A stretch of DNA of 43,424 nt from Candidatus Aminicenantota bacterium (lineage in GTDB: Bacteria > Acidobacteriota > Aminicenantia > S016-38), in NCBI GenBank assembly GCA_026991555.1, contig JALXBI010000095.1, forward strand, positions 1-43,424, in the 5' to 3' direction. The notes under the pieces are model-generated. The model searched no databases. It was not told the origin of the DNA and saw nothing but the letters and a program-made list of their open reading frames with translations. A program made the position numbers and the translations under genes. Of this stretch, positions 7,508-16,327 are shown piece after piece (within the stretch, counting starts at the first letter, position 1; each line of letters starts with the position of its first letter).

Positions 7508-9134
7508 TTCTCCTCACCACACGCTTCTCCTTAGGGACAGCGCCTATATGCCTATGGGTTACGCTTTTCCTTCCGTAATGGACAAAGCCATGTATTCTCT
7601 TGGAGGTTATAAGGGCTGATGCCCGAGAGGCAGTCTTTGTGGAGAGCCGCCACTTACATACACGATTGTTCCCCCAATCCACTGCATAAACATTTCCGTC
7701 CTCGTCAATAGCCAAACCTCCAGTGCCGTTCAATTCTCCATCGCCGGTTCCGTGCCCTGCAAAGGTGAGGACAAATTTCCCATCAGGCAGAAACTTGTAA
7801 ATCTTATCAGTGCCCCACGCTCCATAGCCCTGTGGGGACCCCACATAAACATGACCCATTCTGTCTGCGGCTATTGCAAAGGGAAAGGGAACATTTTTGG
7901 AAAATTCTCCCTTTTTACTGCCAGAAGAAGAATAGATGACTATTTTTCCACTTTGTCTTAAGGTTACATACACATTCCCGTTGTTGCCAACAGCAGCCCA
8001 TGTGGGTTTTCCGCTTATATTCCACTCCGCTATTTCATTTCCATGGGAATCCAGTTTTAAGAGTTTATTCGCATCCGGAAGGGGCATGTAAATATTGAGG
8101 TCATCGTCCATGTCAAATCCATAAATAAGGTATGGAATGGCCTTTTTCCACTTCACATTGAAAGAAGCAGAAAAGGCTATGAGGTATGAAAACGCCCCCC
8201 AGTTTAGAGGGTCTCCTCCCACATAAAAGGTTTTGTTCTTCTTAACATAAAGGAGAGTGTAAGGATGATAGGGAATTGAGAAGCTTGTCATAAATCCTCC
8301 GGAGGCGTTGAATTTCTCTATCCTTGCATTTACATAATCCGCCACATAGACTTTTCCTTCGCTGTCTATGGTAACATCAGACGGCTCATCGAATTTTCCA
8401 TTGGTTTTGCCATATCCACCGAAGCAGAGGTCAAATTCATATTTGTAAGGAGCAAGTTTAGCCTCTATCGTATATTCCTGACCCGCAGCCAAATTCATCC
8501 TTTTGCTCCATTCCCCATAAAGATCCCTCTTCACTTTTATCTCATGTTCCCCGGCAGAAACCTCAATTGTGCATGGGGTTTCCTCTTTTTCCTCACCGTC
8601 CACATAAACCGTCCCTTCCGCAGGCGAAGAACTTATTTTCAAGGTAGCTTTCTGCTCCTCCTGTATCCCTCCGCCTTCCCCTCCTTTGCTCAAAAGAAAA
8701 TACGCAGCTCCTCCTGCCACCACAGCTCCTCCCAGCAGGTAAGGCCATATTTTGTGGTGGCGTTTGGAGACAACAGGTTGAACCCCTGAGGAAGAAGAAA
8801 CAGGCTTTGCCTGGGACGCAGGAGCTGGGTTAGACGAAGGAGCCTGTATAATCTTCTCTATTTCTATCCTCACAAGGTTGGATTGGACATAACCCACAGC
8901 ACCATTCTGGCTCCTGACTTTAAGCCACATACCCAGGTCTTTCACCACATCCAGCTTTTCATCTGGCTGGGCTATGTAAACCACTGAGGCTCCAGGTGAA
9001 GGCGAGGAGAGAATTTTCAAAACTTTCAGCGCCACCGCATATTTCTTTTCCACTCCTCCTAAAACATTAAACCCGCCTAAAAACACAAACAGAATTAGGA
9101 TAAGGGAAAGGGAAATTCCCCTTTTACTGTTCAT
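7497..9134 (-). CDS. Exported SH3b-PEGA-NHL repeat protein
   Basis: The 545 aa protein has these parts in order: N-terminal signal or anchor (7-26), a bacterial SH3 domain (about 32-93, ending WLKVRSQNGAVGYVQSNLV), a Pro/Ser linker, a second Gly/Ala-rich membrane segment (about 127-148) preceded by KRHHK, a PEGA domain (about 163-228, SSPAEGTVYVDGE), and an NHL-type six-bladed propeller (about 235-500, with blades such as PSDVTIDSEGKVYVADYVNARI). A strongly basic tail of about 40 residues follows. PEGA and SH3b domains point to the cell surface; the ligand is unknown. GGAGGAGGT precedes the ATG. It converges on mnmA with an 11-base overlap. Membrane topology is unclear. Confidence 0.8.
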   Translation of the reverse strand: MNSKRGISLSLILILFVFLGGFNVLGGVEKKYAVALKVLKILSSPSPGASVVYIAQPDEKLDVVKDLGMWLKVRSQNGAVGYVQSNLVRIEIEKIIQAPSSNPAPASQAKPVSSSSGVQPVVSKRHHKIWPYLLGGAVVAGGAAYFLLSKGGEGGGIQEEQKATLKISSSPAEGTVYVDGEEKEETPCTIEVSAGEHEIKVKRDLYGEWSKRMNLAAGQEYTIEAKLAPYKYEFDLCFGGYGKTNGKFDEPSDVTIDSEGKVYVADYVNARIEKFNASGGFMTSFSIPYHPYTLLYVKKNKTFYVGGDPLNWGAFSYLIAFSASFNVKWKKAIPYLIYGFDMDDDLNIYMPLPDANKLLKLDSHGNEIAEWNISGKPTWAAVGNNGNVYVTLRQSGKIVIYSSSGSKKGEFSKNVPFPFAIAADRMGHVYVGSPQGYGAWGTDKIYKFLPDGKFVLTFAGHGTGDGELNGTGGLAIDEDGNVYAVDWGNNRVCKWRLSTKTASRASALITSKRIHGFVHYGRKSVTHRHIGAVPKEKRVVRRIRK

Positions 9135-9163
9135 GCTTCACCTCCTCCGTTTTTCTAAATTTC

Positions 9164-9192
9164 ATTTTAATATCCCTTTCTTAAAATTTCAA
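9164..9192 (-). promoter_or_regulatory. Promoter of the SH3b-PEGA-NHL gene
   Basis: TTGAAA (9192-9187) and TAAAAT (9169-9164) are separated by 17 bases, close to the standard housekeeping sigma spacing. Transcription would start about 22 bases before the ATG, leaving GGAGGAGGT in the leader. The gap 9135-9254 holds no gene. Confidence 0.6.
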
Positions 9193-9254
9193 AAAAATTT
9201 TTCGAAGATTTCCCCCATTTCCCATGCTGATTCAAGCATTATTTCAAGAATTTT

Positions 9255-10139
9255 TCATTTTATAAGAGTTAACAATCTTTTTATCTTCTCGTATCCTGCT
9301 CTCTTAATAGGGGTCCCCTTAAATTCACCCTCAAACTCCTCCTTTGAAGGCAACGCATCAAGGGAAGGCGGAACTCTGGGGAGAAAGTCCTTAAGTCCGG
9401 TCTTAACCGCTTTCCTGTTCCATGGGCAGACTTCCTGGCATATATCGCAGCCGAAAATCCATCCCATGTTCCTTTCCCTGTATATTTCCGGGATTTCCCC
9501 TTTATGCTCCACGGTTATGTAAGAAAGACAAAGGCGAGCGTCAAGGAAATAGGGCTTTAAAGCCCCGGTGGGACACGCTTCTATGCAACGGTTGCAGGTC
9601 CCGCAGTAATTTTCTCTGAAGGGCTCATCCGGGGGAAGTTCCAAGGAAATGAAAATCTCCCCCAAGAAGACCCAGGAGCCGTATTGGCGGGTTATAAGCA
9701 TGGTGTTTTTTCCTATCCAGCCAAGGCCTGCTTTACGGGCAATCTCCCTCTCAAGCACCGGAGCGGAATCCACGAAGAACCTCCCCTCCACCCCGGGAAA
9801 TTCCTTCCTGATGAAGCCGAAGAGTCTCCTCATCATCTTCTTCATGACCCTGTGGTAATCCCTGCCCAGGGCATATCGGGAAATCTTCGCCCGTCGGTAA
9901 TTCACCTCTCCCGGATAATAATTGACCGCTAAGGATATGATGGTTTTAACCGGGGGAAATATTTCCTTGGGATTAAGCCTGAGGTGGATATTCCTCCTCA
10001 TGTAGGCCATGCCCGCTTCTGCCCCCCGGGAAAGCCAGTTCAGGAGGAAATCCCCCTTAATTTTCTCAGGGGTGGTGAAACCTATTTTGGAAAAACCCAG
10101 CTCTAAGGCTTTATTCCTTATCCTTTCCTTTTTTTCCAA
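9255..10139 (-). CDS. queG: Epoxyqueuosine reductase QueG
   Basis: QueG reduces epoxyqueuosine to queuosine in tRNA, the last step of the pathway, using cobalamin and two [4Fe-4S] clusters. The 294 aa protein has the catalytic-region segment DSAPVLERE (124-132), [11 protein letters not shown], the cluster motif [12 protein letters not shown] (C179, C182, C185, C189) and [11 protein letters not shown] (C231, C234, C238). The best start is TTG at 10139, inside the end of lpxD (29-base overlap); no upstream ATG fits and no clear ribosome binding site is seen. queA, which makes the epoxyqueuosine precursor, is also in this window at 24428. QueG needs cobalamin, and a CbiMNQO-type importer for cobalt or nickel lies at the right end. 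Confidence 0.93.
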   Translation of the reverse strand: MEKKERIRNKALELGFSKIGFTTPEKIKGDFLLNWLSRGAEAGMAYMRRNIHLRLNPKEIFPPVKTIISLAVNYYPGEVNYRRAKISRYALGRDYHRVMKKMMRRLFGFIRKEFPGVEGRFFVDSAPVLEREIARKAGLGWIGKNTMLITRQYGSWVFLGEIFISLELPPDEPFRENYCGTCNRCIEACPTGALKPYFLDARLCLSYITVEHKGEIPEIYRERNMGWIFGCDICQEVCPWNRKAVKTGLKDFLPRVPPSLDALPSKEEFEGEFKGTPIKRAGYEKIKRLLTLIK

Positions 10140-11079
10140 GGCGGTAAAGTCTGACCATGGCCCTCTTCCATGTGTTAAGTTTCGTGTTGGGACATCCCCC
10201 TATTATATCACCGGGGGCCACCTTCCTTAAGACGCAGGCCTTGGCTGCAATCATGGCCCTGTCCCCCACTTCCACATTATCCCTTATCCCGGCCATTCCC
10301 CCGCAAATCACCCCCTTCCCTATCTTAGCGCTTCCTCCTATGGCTATCATGCCGGCGAACATGCTGTCTTCCCCGATCTTAGTTCCATGGGCAATGAGAC
10401 ACAGATTCCCTATTTTTACCCTGTTTCCTATCCTGGTGGTTCCCAGGGCAGACCTATCTATTACTGTATTGGCCCCTATTTCCACATCGTCTCCTATAAC
10501 AACCCTACCCACCTGGGGAATTTTCTCCCCGGCTTCAAAACCAAATCCGTCGCAGCCTATAACCACCCCTGGATGTATAATGCACCTTTCCCCTATTTCC
10601 GTCCCTTCCCTTATAACCACGTTGGAGTAAATTCTGGTTCCAGAGCCTATTTTCACATCGTGGTAAACCACCACCCCGGCGTCTATTTTAACCCCATCTC
10701 CTAAAACCACATTTTTGCCGATTTTCACGAAGTCACCAATGTAAACATCCCTGCCAATTTTCGCCGTGGGATCCACCGTGGCGTTGGGAGAAATGCCTTT
10801 TTCGCCGGGCTCCTCTGGATGGAAAATTTTTATCAATTTTATAAGGGTGGCCCTTGGGTTTTCGGATATTATGAGGTTTTTCCCGGGTATAACCGTATCG
10901 GGACCAACCAGAAAGGCGGAAGCCTTTGAGGAAAGGGCGAGTTTTTCGTATTTTTTCCTGTAAAAGGGGGCAATCTCCCCTTCCACGGCGTCCTCTAAGG
11001 AGGAGACCCCCTTTATTTCAAGCTCGCCATCTCCCCTGAGTTCAGCCTCCAGTATATCTGCTATTTCCTTAAGTTTCAT
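10111..11079 (-). CDS. lpxD: UDP-3-O-acylglucosamine N-acyltransferase LpxD
   Basis: LpxD adds the second acyl chain to UDP-acylglucosamine in lipid A synthesis in the cytoplasm. The 322 aa protein has the small N-terminal LpxD domain (about 1-95) and then a long left-handed beta helix of hexapeptide repeats (about 100-290, for example [20 protein letters not shown]). The expected catalytic histidine is in [12 protein letters not shown] chose the ATG at 11079, which gives the usual start MKLKEIA; a TTG 12 codons upstream lacks support. It overlaps yihY by 11 bases. Other lipid A genes (lpxA, lpxC, fabZ) are not nearby. Confidence 0.92.
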   Translation of the reverse strand: MKLKEIADILEAELRGDGELEIKGVSSLEDAVEGEIAPFYRKKYEKLALSSKASAFLVGPDTVIPGKNLIISENPRATLIKLIKIFHPEEPGEKGISPNATVDPTAKIGRDVYIGDFVKIGKNVVLGDGVKIDAGVVVYHDVKIGSGTRIYSNVVIREGTEIGERCIIHPGVVIGCDGFGFEAGEKIPQVGRVVIGDDVEIGANTVIDRSALGTTRIGNRVKIGNLCLIAHGTKIGEDSMFAGMIAIGGSAKIGKGVICGGMAGIRDNVEVGDRAMIAAKACVLRKVAPGDIIGGCPNTKLNTWKRAMVRLYRLGKKGKDKE

Positions 11080-11902
11080 CCTTCTCGTTAAGCAAAGCGG
11101 AAATTTCCGCCCCAAGCAGAAGAATTAAGGAGGAAATTTCCACCCAGAAAATGAATATTATCACCGTAGAAAGGGTCCCGAAAACCTTGCTTGCCAGGGA
11201 TATGTTTTCAATATACCACATGAAAACATGGGTTCCTGCAATCCATAGAACTGCAGTGAAGATTGCGCTTCTCAGGGCAGCGAAGGTTTTTACCCTTCTT
11301 TCTGGAATCCATTTGTAAAGCACGAAGAAATAAAAGGTTGCCAGCAAAAATGGAATTAGAATTCTCACCAAAAAATTATTAACGATAGCCATTATGTAAG
11401 GGTTAAGATACTTGGATAGGGTTTCGTTGGAACCCACAAACCTGTTAAAGGCGCTTATTGCTCCCATCAATCCGAAGGCCCCAAAAAGGAAAAAGCCCGA
11501 AAAAATCAGGATGATGATTTCCTTCAGCCTCTTCCAGAAAAAGGATTTACGGCTTTCAACTTCGTATATCTCCTGGATGGCGGATATGACCTTGGAGATA
11601 AGCATTATACCCAGAACCACCGCAAGGTAAATTCCCAGGATTCCCACCTCCTTTATCTTGGAGGCGTAAATCTTCATATTGGTGAAGAAGCGAGGGTTTA
11701 TGGACGAGAAAAAGTCCTGGGAAAACAGGTTAAGATCGTTAATAACGCTTTCCGAAGACCCGATTATGTAGGTTGAAAGGTAGAGGAGAAATCCTGCCAG
11801 GGGGACTGAAGCCCACAGGGCATAATAGGAAATTATAGCTGCCTTATCATCAATCCTGTGCTTTGAAATGCGCCTGTAAAGAGCCTTAAGCCAGGCCCAC
11901 AA
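11069..11902 (-). CDS. YihY/BrkB (UPF0761) family membrane protein
   Basis: This 277 aa inner-membrane protein has about six hydrophobic helices with a basic N-terminus and the family's core pattern: [16 protein letters not shown] near residue 25, then [13 protein letters not shown], and the C-terminal [13 protein letters not shown] and [28 protein letters not shown]. The family was once called RNase BN by mistake; its role is not settled. The start is TTG, with GGGGGGA nine bases upstream. It lies 23 bases after atpE and overlaps lpxD, so it is probably in the atp transcript. Confidence 0.8.
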   Translation of the reverse strand: MWAWLKALYRRISKHRIDDKAAIISYYALWASVPLAGFLLYLSTYIIGSSESVINDLNLFSQDFFSSINPRFFTNMKIYASKIKEVGILGIYLAVVLGIMLISKVISAIQEIYEVESRKSFFWKRLKEIIILIFSGFFLFGAFGLMGAISAFNRFVGSNETLSKYLNPYIMAIVNNFLVRILIPFLLATFYFFVLYKWIPERRVKTFAALRSAIFTAVLWIAGTHVFMWYIENISLASKVFGTLSTVIIFIFWVEISSLILLLGAEISALLNEKDET

Positions 11903-11925
11903 GGATTCAGTCCCCCCGGACCTTT

Positions 11926-12246
11926 TTAAAGTTTGATTTTTCCTACGAGAAGAATCTCAATGAGAAGGGTGTAAATAACCAGGGACTCAATGAGAACCAA
12001 GCCCAGAATAAGACCGAACCTTATCTGAGGAGCAGTGCCAGGGTTGCGGGCTATAGCCTCCGAGGCCCTATGCACCACCTTGGACTGGGCAATGGCTCCC
12101 ACCGCAGAAGCTATTGCGATGCCAAACCCGGCAGCCGCAGCAATCCACCCGTAAACGGAAGCGGATACAGCACCGCCGGCGGGTCCCTCCGCGGCAAAAA
12201 GCGATGAGCCCAGCATAAACAGAACGAAGCCTAAAAGATACCTCAT
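11926..12246 (-). CDS. atpE: ATP synthase F0 subunit c, with leader peptide and sodium-type ligand set
   Basis: The 106 aa proteolipid forms the rotor ring of F-type ATP synthase. A leader of about 18-20 residues (MRYLLGFVLFMLGSSLFAA) precedes the two-helix hairpin; the loop ARNPG joins the helices. The ion-binding Glu is E87. Q54, S88 and Y92 sit at the same spacings as Gln32, Glu65, Ser66 and Tyr70 of the Ilyobacter sodium ring (33 residues from Gln to Glu, five from Glu to Tyr), so sodium coupling is likely. A leader peptide on subunit c is uncommon. AAAGGAGG precedes the ATG. The gene follows atpB after 12 bases; F1 genes are not in the window. Confidence 0.93.
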   Translation of the reverse strand: MRYLLGFVLFMLGSSLFAAEGPAGGAVSASVYGWIAAAAGFGIAIASAVGAIAQSKVVHRASEAIARNPGTAPQIRFGLILGLVLIESLVIYTLLIEILLVGKIKL

Positions 12247-12258
12247 GTTAAACCTCCT

Positions 12259-12987
12259 TTAGTGTTCTTCTGAGACCGCCCCGTAAAGGTAAACGGCGGT
12301 CAACATGGCAAAAATATAAGCCTGCAGGCCACCTGTTATAATGGCCAGTGCCATTAAAGGGACTGGCAACAGGGGAGCAAAAAGGCCCGCAAGCACCACA
12401 ATTAAAGTTTCCTCAGCGCTTATATTCCCGAAAAGACGAATGGAAAGGGAAAGAGGCCTGGAAAGATGGCTTATGAACTCTATGGGGGCCATAATGGGAG
12501 CGATAAATATGTATTCTCCGGTAAATTGTTTTATGTAAGCCAGTTTATGCTTTCTTATGCCCTGAAGGTGGTAGTAAAAGAAAACAAATATGGCCATTCC
12601 CGCGGGAACATTTATGTTCATGGTAGGGGCTGAAAGCCCTGGAAAAAGTCCGAAATAATTCATAGTTATTATAAAAAGGAAGAGGCTCCCCACTATTGGG
12701 ATAAATCTTCTTCCCTCCTCCCCTATTATGTCCCTGTTCAGGGAATCAAAGAAAAGGAAAACCTGCTCAAAGAAGGCCTGTTTTCTATCAGGGTAAAATT
12801 TCGGTTTTCCCGAAAGAACCCCGAAGACCACGATGACCGTTATTGAGGCTAAAATTGCCAGCACCACATGCTGGGGAATGGGTTCATGGTGATTAAGGTG
12901 AATTCCGAAGTAGGAGAATATTTTCACAACCGCAGGACCAAGGAGCCGGTTTATTTCTCTAACTATCCATAGTGTCTTCTCGTGCAT
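12259..12987 (-). CDS. atpB: ATP synthase F0 subunit a
   Basis: Subunit a forms the ion half-channels against the c ring. The 242 aa protein has about six membrane helices. The essential arginine is in the SLSIRLFGNISAEE segment, and the C-terminal helix ends LQAYIFAMLTAVYLYGAVSEEH, both typical. AAGGGG lies eight bases before the ATG. It starts inside the end of the atpI-like gene (29-base overlap) and is followed by atpE. This is the membrane half of a split ATP synthase operon: atpZ, atpI, atpB, atpE, with no subunit b, delta, alpha, gamma, beta or epsilon here. Confidence 0.95.
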   Translation of the reverse strand: MHEKTLWIVREINRLLGPAVVKIFSYFGIHLNHHEPIPQHVVLAILASITVIVVFGVLSGKPKFYPDRKQAFFEQVFLFFDSLNRDIIGEEGRRFIPIVGSLFLFIITMNYFGLFPGLSAPTMNINVPAGMAIFVFFYYHLQGIRKHKLAYIKQFTGEYIFIAPIMAPIEFISHLSRPLSLSIRLFGNISAEETLIVVLAGLFAPLLPVPLMALAIITGGLQAYIFAMLTAVYLYGAVSEEH

Positions 12988-13348
12988 CTTTTTTGCCCCT
13001 TAAAAGAACCAACAGCATAACTAAATTAGCCGATAAAGCCAGGGTAAGGGTCCCTGAAAGGAAATATATTACCATAATTTTTCCTCTTCTCAAAAGGTAA
13101 AAAGTCAGCAAAATGACCAGGCCGATGGTTAGCATGAAAAGACCTATATACATGGCAGCCCTCTTTACTTTCTTTCCGGTTATCCTGCTGGAAAGGCCCG
13201 TAATTCCGAGAAAATGAAGTGACATTATGCCTCCTCCCGCGAAGAAAAGCATGGAATTTACAGGAGCGGAAAGAAGCAGAACCAAAAGACCGCCGGCCAT
13301 GGTGAAAATCACCGTCAATTTCAATATTAACCTAATTTCCCTTTCCAT
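12959..13348 (-). CDS. AtpI-like ATP synthase accessory membrane protein
   Basis: This 129 aa protein has four predicted membrane helices and lies between atpZ and atpB, where AtpI (subunit I) is normally found. AtpI helps assemble the c ring and may take part in magnesium uptake. The call rests on position, size and helix pattern more than on motifs. I chose the ATG at 13348 (MEREIRLIL...), which has GGGAG six bases upstream; a TTG seven codons earlier is less likely. It overlaps atpZ by 17 bases and atpB by 29. Confidence 0.7.
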   Translation of the reverse strand: MEREIRLILKLTVIFTMAGGLLVLLLSAPVNSMLFFAGGGIMSLHFLGITGLSSRITGKKVKRAAMYIGLFMLTIGLVILLTFYLLRRGKIMVIYFLSGTLTLALSANLVMLLVLLRGKKDAREDTMDS

Positions 13349-13556
13349 CCAGCTCCCTGTTGTATTCAACGATTTGCCTTATGAGCTCATAAAACCCGGC
13401 GATTATACCCAGGATTAAGCCCGCTGTTTTTCCCCAGGTTTTGGAAAAAACCCTATCCACCAAGTATCCGAGACCATAGCCTATCAACATGGATGAGGGA
13501 ATTATAAAGGCAAGGCTGGTAAGCCTCAGGATTTTCCTGTTAAAAAGGGGTATCAT
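13332..13556 (-). CDS. atpZ: AtpZ-like F0F1-ATPase accessory protein
   Basis: This 74 aa protein has two membrane helices and the AtpZ pattern: a Gly-rich first helix ending GYGLGYLVD, then WGKTAGLILGIIAGFYEL in the second. AtpZ is encoded at the head of many atp operons and, with AtpI, has been linked to Mg/Ca transport and ring assembly. GAGGA lies 8-9 bases before the ATG. The start overlaps the stop of the preceding 95-residue protein by 4 bases. Confidence 0.8.
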   Translation of the reverse strand: MIPLFNRKILRLTSLAFIIPSSMLIGYGLGYLVDRVFSKTWGKTAGLILGIIAGFYELIRQIVEYNRELDGKGN

Positions 13557-13840
13557 TCAAAGAAATCCTCAAAATCCGAACCCTCCCGCCGGTCAAGAAT
13601 CCCGAATTCGTCCCTCCTCCTTTCAATAGCCCGGAAGAAGAATTTTTCGTCGGGATAATGTCTAATATAATTTCCCTCTGTGTCACTGTAAACAAGTTCA
13701 AAATAATCCTCCCCGATCCTGCAAAAAACCGACATGGAGGGAAATTGATCCAGGTCCCCTATTTCTTCAATAACCTCTGCCCTGTCCTTCAGGGCATCTA
13801 AGGATCCCCAATCGTAAACTTCTATTTCCTGTATTCTCAT
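13553..13840 (-). CDS. Conserved-looking small acidic protein, unknown function
   Basis: This 95 aa protein is soluble and acidic, with a mixed alpha/beta pattern (FCRIGEDYFELVYSDTEGN then HYPDEKFFFRAIERRRDEFG) and an acidic end (EGSDFEDFFE). I recognise no family. It is the first gene of the atpZ-I-B-E transcript and overlaps atpZ by 4 bases, so it is coupled to it. There is no ribosome binding site; a TTGACA promoter ends nine bases before the ATG, so translation is probably leaderless. Confidence 0.65.
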   Translation of the reverse strand: MRIQEIEVYDWGSLDALKDRAEVIEEIGDLDQFPSMSVFCRIGEDYFELVYSDTEGNYIRHYPDEKFFFRAIERRRDEFGILDRREGSDFEDFFE

Positions 13841-13849
13841 TCCCAGAAC

Positions 13850-13878
13850 AAGTTAGAGCAAAATTCAGAGGATGTCAA
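13850..13878 (-). promoter_or_regulatory. Promoter of the atp (F0) operon
   Basis: TTGACA (13878-13873), a 17-base spacer and TAACTT (13855-13850) lie in the short gap after mutS. The -35 is perfect and the -10 weaker. Nine bases follow before the ATG at 13840, giving a near-leaderless message. Confidence 0.6.
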
Positions 13879-13883
13879 TACCA

Positions 13884-16322
13884 TTAAAGCATTTTTTTCA
13901 GACGAAAAAGTATTTCAAGGGCCTGTAAAGGAGTAAGCCTCTCGGGATCTATGCTGGATAGAAATTCCCTTAATTGGTCCTGCTCCTCAAAGAGAGAGGG
14001 TTGATAGGAGCTTCTGTCCCTGCCCCTGCTTCCCTTTCCCTTTTCCAGCTGTTCCAGAACTTCCCAGGCCCTTTTTATCACCGCATCAGGAACCCTGGCC
14101 AGCTTGGCCACATGAATTCCGTAGGACTTCTCAGACCTTCCCCTTTCAAGTTCGTAAAGGAAAACCACATTCCCCTGCCATTCTGAGACCTTTATGTGGT
14201 AATTGACCACACCGGGAAGCTCGTCTTCAAGGTCGGTGAGCTCGTAGTAATGGGTGGCAAAAAGGGTCTTTGCCCCTATTTTATCGTGTATATACTCCAC
14301 CACGGCCCAGGCGATGGAGATTCCATCGTAAGTGGAGGTTCCCCTTCCAATTTCGTCCAGGATAACCAAGCTCCTTTCTGTGGCCTTGGAGAGTATCTCA
14401 GCGGTTTCCTTCATCTCCACCATAAAGGTGGACTCCCCCCCGGCAAGGTAATCAGAGGCGCCTATTCTTGTGAATATCCTGTCCATAAGAGGGATTTCCG
14501 CTTCCTTTGCCGGAACGAAACTCCCGCAATGGGCGAGGAGGGAAATCAGGGCCACCTGCCTGAGGTAAGTGGACTTGCCCCCCATGTTTGGTCCCGTTAT
14601 TATGAGAATCCTCTCCTTATCGTCCATGTATGTGTCGTTGGGAACAAATACTTCTGCTCTCTTGAGGACCTCCACCACAGGATGCCTTCCTTCCTTTATC
14701 ACCAGTCTTTTCCCATGGGTTATCCTTGGCCTTGTATACCCCCTTTTTCTTGCCACTTCAGCAAAGGAAAGAAGGAGGTCCAGCTCCCCTATGGCCCTGG
14801 AATTTTCCCTGATTTCCTCTATATGCCGCCCTGCCTTTTCCCGGATCTCTCTGAAAAGGGCCTCCTCAAGTTCCTTTATCCTCTCTTCGGCGTGGAGAAT
14901 CTTCTCCTCCATCTCCTTTATCTTAGGGGTAATGAACCTCTCGCTGTTCACTAAGGTCTGTTTCCTTATGTAATCTGCAGGAACCATGGAAGCCTGGGAT
15001 TTTGGAACCTCTATGAAGTATCCGAAGACCTTATTAAACCCTATGCGGAGCTTTTTTATCCCCGTCCTCCTTCGCTCTTCCTCCTCCAAGGAAAGTATCA
15101 AAGCCTTGGCATTTCTCGAAATCTCCCTCAGCTGGTCCAGCTCAGGGTGAAAACCCTTCCTTATAACCCCTCCCTGGGAGATAAGGTAAGGGGGCTCGTC
15201 CACCAGGGCCCTTTCAAGGAGGGAGACCAGCCCGGGAAGGGACTTTATCCTTTCCCTTATTTCGGAAAGAACCTTTGAGTTCACATCTTTAAGGGACTCC
15301 TTGAGGGAGGGAAGAATTTTCAGGTATTGCTTTAAGGCCACTAAGTCCCTGGGACCTGCAACATCGTATCTGGCCCTGGCCGCCACCCTGTCCAGGTCCC
15401 CTAAGTCCCCGAGAAGGGACCTCAGAGCCTCCCTCAGGCGGTTGTTTTCGTAAAGCTCACTTACTCCTTCAAGCCTCTCTTCTATATCCTCCTTGCGGCG
15501 GAGGGGAAACCTGAGGGTGTGACGAAGCATACGGGCTCCCATGGGGGTAAGGGTCATGTCCAGAACCTGTATTAGGCTTCCTCGCCGGGTTCCATCCCTT
15601 AAATTCGAGAAAATCTCCAAGTTTCTAACCGAGGTGCTGTCCAGGAAAAACCCTTCCTTCAAGGAAACCATGGGAAGGAGCTGGGGAGACTTCCCCCTCA
15701 GCTTGGAAAGGTAATTAACTGCAGAGTTATAGGCCTTCTCTAAAGGGCTCTTTCCTTCTGCCTCCTTTACCTGAGTAAGGGGAAAATCCCTGATGGGGAA
15801 ATTGGCTAAGACCTCCTTGGGAGAAAGCAGGGAAAGGAAGTTCAGCACTTCCTCCTGGCTAAGTTCCCCTCCCAGAACCTGACCTGTGGCCAGGTTGGCG
15901 AAAACCGCCCCTATTTTTTTACCATCCTTCCAGAGGGAGGCAAGATATTCGCCCTCTCCCCTTTCTCCCTCAATTTCTATGGCAGTGGAGGGGGTAATCA
16001 CCCTCACCACATCCCTCTTGACCACTCCCTTAGCCTTCTTAGGGTCCTCTAACTGCTCTGCTATGGCTACCTTATATCCGGCCTTAAGGAGTTTCTCTAT
16101 GTAAGCATCCACAGAATGATAGGGAACCCCACACATGGGAATGGGGTCCTCCTTGCCCTTTTCCCTGGTGGTAAGGGCTATGTCTAAAACCCTGGAGGCC
16201 ACCTTGGCATCTTCAAAGAAGAGTTCGTAAAAATCTCCCATCCTGAGAAGTAGGAGGCTATCCGGGTATCTGGCCTTCAGGGTTACATACTGCCTCATGG
16301 CAGGGGTGAGTTCCCTGTCCAT
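13884..16322 (-). CDS. mutS: DNA mismatch repair protein MutS
   Basis: The 812 aa protein is a full-length MutS1. The mismatch-reading FYE (31-33, in MGDFYELF) is in place, so this is the repair enzyme and not MutS2. Connector, core lever and clamp domains follow. The ATPase domain carries Walker A GPNMGGKST, Walker B region VILDEIGRGTSTYDG and the downstream FATHYYEL. The C-terminus holds a charged linker and a short helical end (ERLTPLQALEILFRLKKM) that matches the MutS dimer/MutL-contact end. It follows the S9 peptidase after five bases with no clear ribosome binding site. No mutL is present here. Confidence 0.96.
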   Translation of the reverse strand: MDRELTPAMRQYVTLKARYPDSLLLLRMGDFYELFFEDAKVASRVLDIALTTREKGKEDPIPMCGVPYHSVDAYIEKLLKAGYKVAIAEQLEDPKKAKGVVKRDVVRVITPSTAIEIEGERGEGEYLASLWKDGKKIGAVFANLATGQVLGGELSQEEVLNFLSLLSPKEVLANFPIRDFPLTQVKEAEGKSPLEKAYNSAVNYLSKLRGKSPQLLPMVSLKEGFFLDSTSVRNLEIFSNLRDGTRRGSLIQVLDMTLTPMGARMLRHTLRFPLRRKEDIEERLEGVSELYENNRLREALRSLLGDLGDLDRVAARARYDVAGPRDLVALKQYLKILPSLKESLKDVNSKVLSEIRERIKSLPGLVSLLERALVDEPPYLISQGGVIRKGFHPELDQLREISRNAKALILSLEEEERRRTGIKKLRIGFNKVFGYFIEVPKSQASMVPADYIRKQTLVNSERFITPKIKEMEEKILHAEERIKELEEALFREIREKAGRHIEEIRENSRAIGELDLLLSFAEVARKRGYTRPRITHGKRLVIKEGRHPVVEVLKRAEVFVPNDTYMDDKERILIITGPNMGGKSTYLRQVALISLLAHCGSFVPAKEAEIPLMDRIFTRIGASDYLAGGESTFMVEMKETAEILSKATERSLVILDEIGRGTSTYDGISIAWAVVEYIHDKIGAKTLFATHYYELTDLEDELPGVVNYHIKVSEWQGNVVFLYELERGRSEKSYGIHVAKLARVPDAVIKRAWEVLEQLEKGKGSRGRDRSSYQPSLFEEQDQLREFLSSIDPERLTPLQALEILFRLKKML

Positions 16323-16327
16323 CCTGG

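Noticed and set aside
9224-9239. Hairpin ATGCT-GATTCA-AGCAT after queG as a terminator
   Set aside because: The stem is only five pairs and no T-run follows on the minus strand.
14196-14954. A 252-codon plus-strand frame
   Set aside because: It is antisense to the MutS ATPase region and has no recognisable domain.
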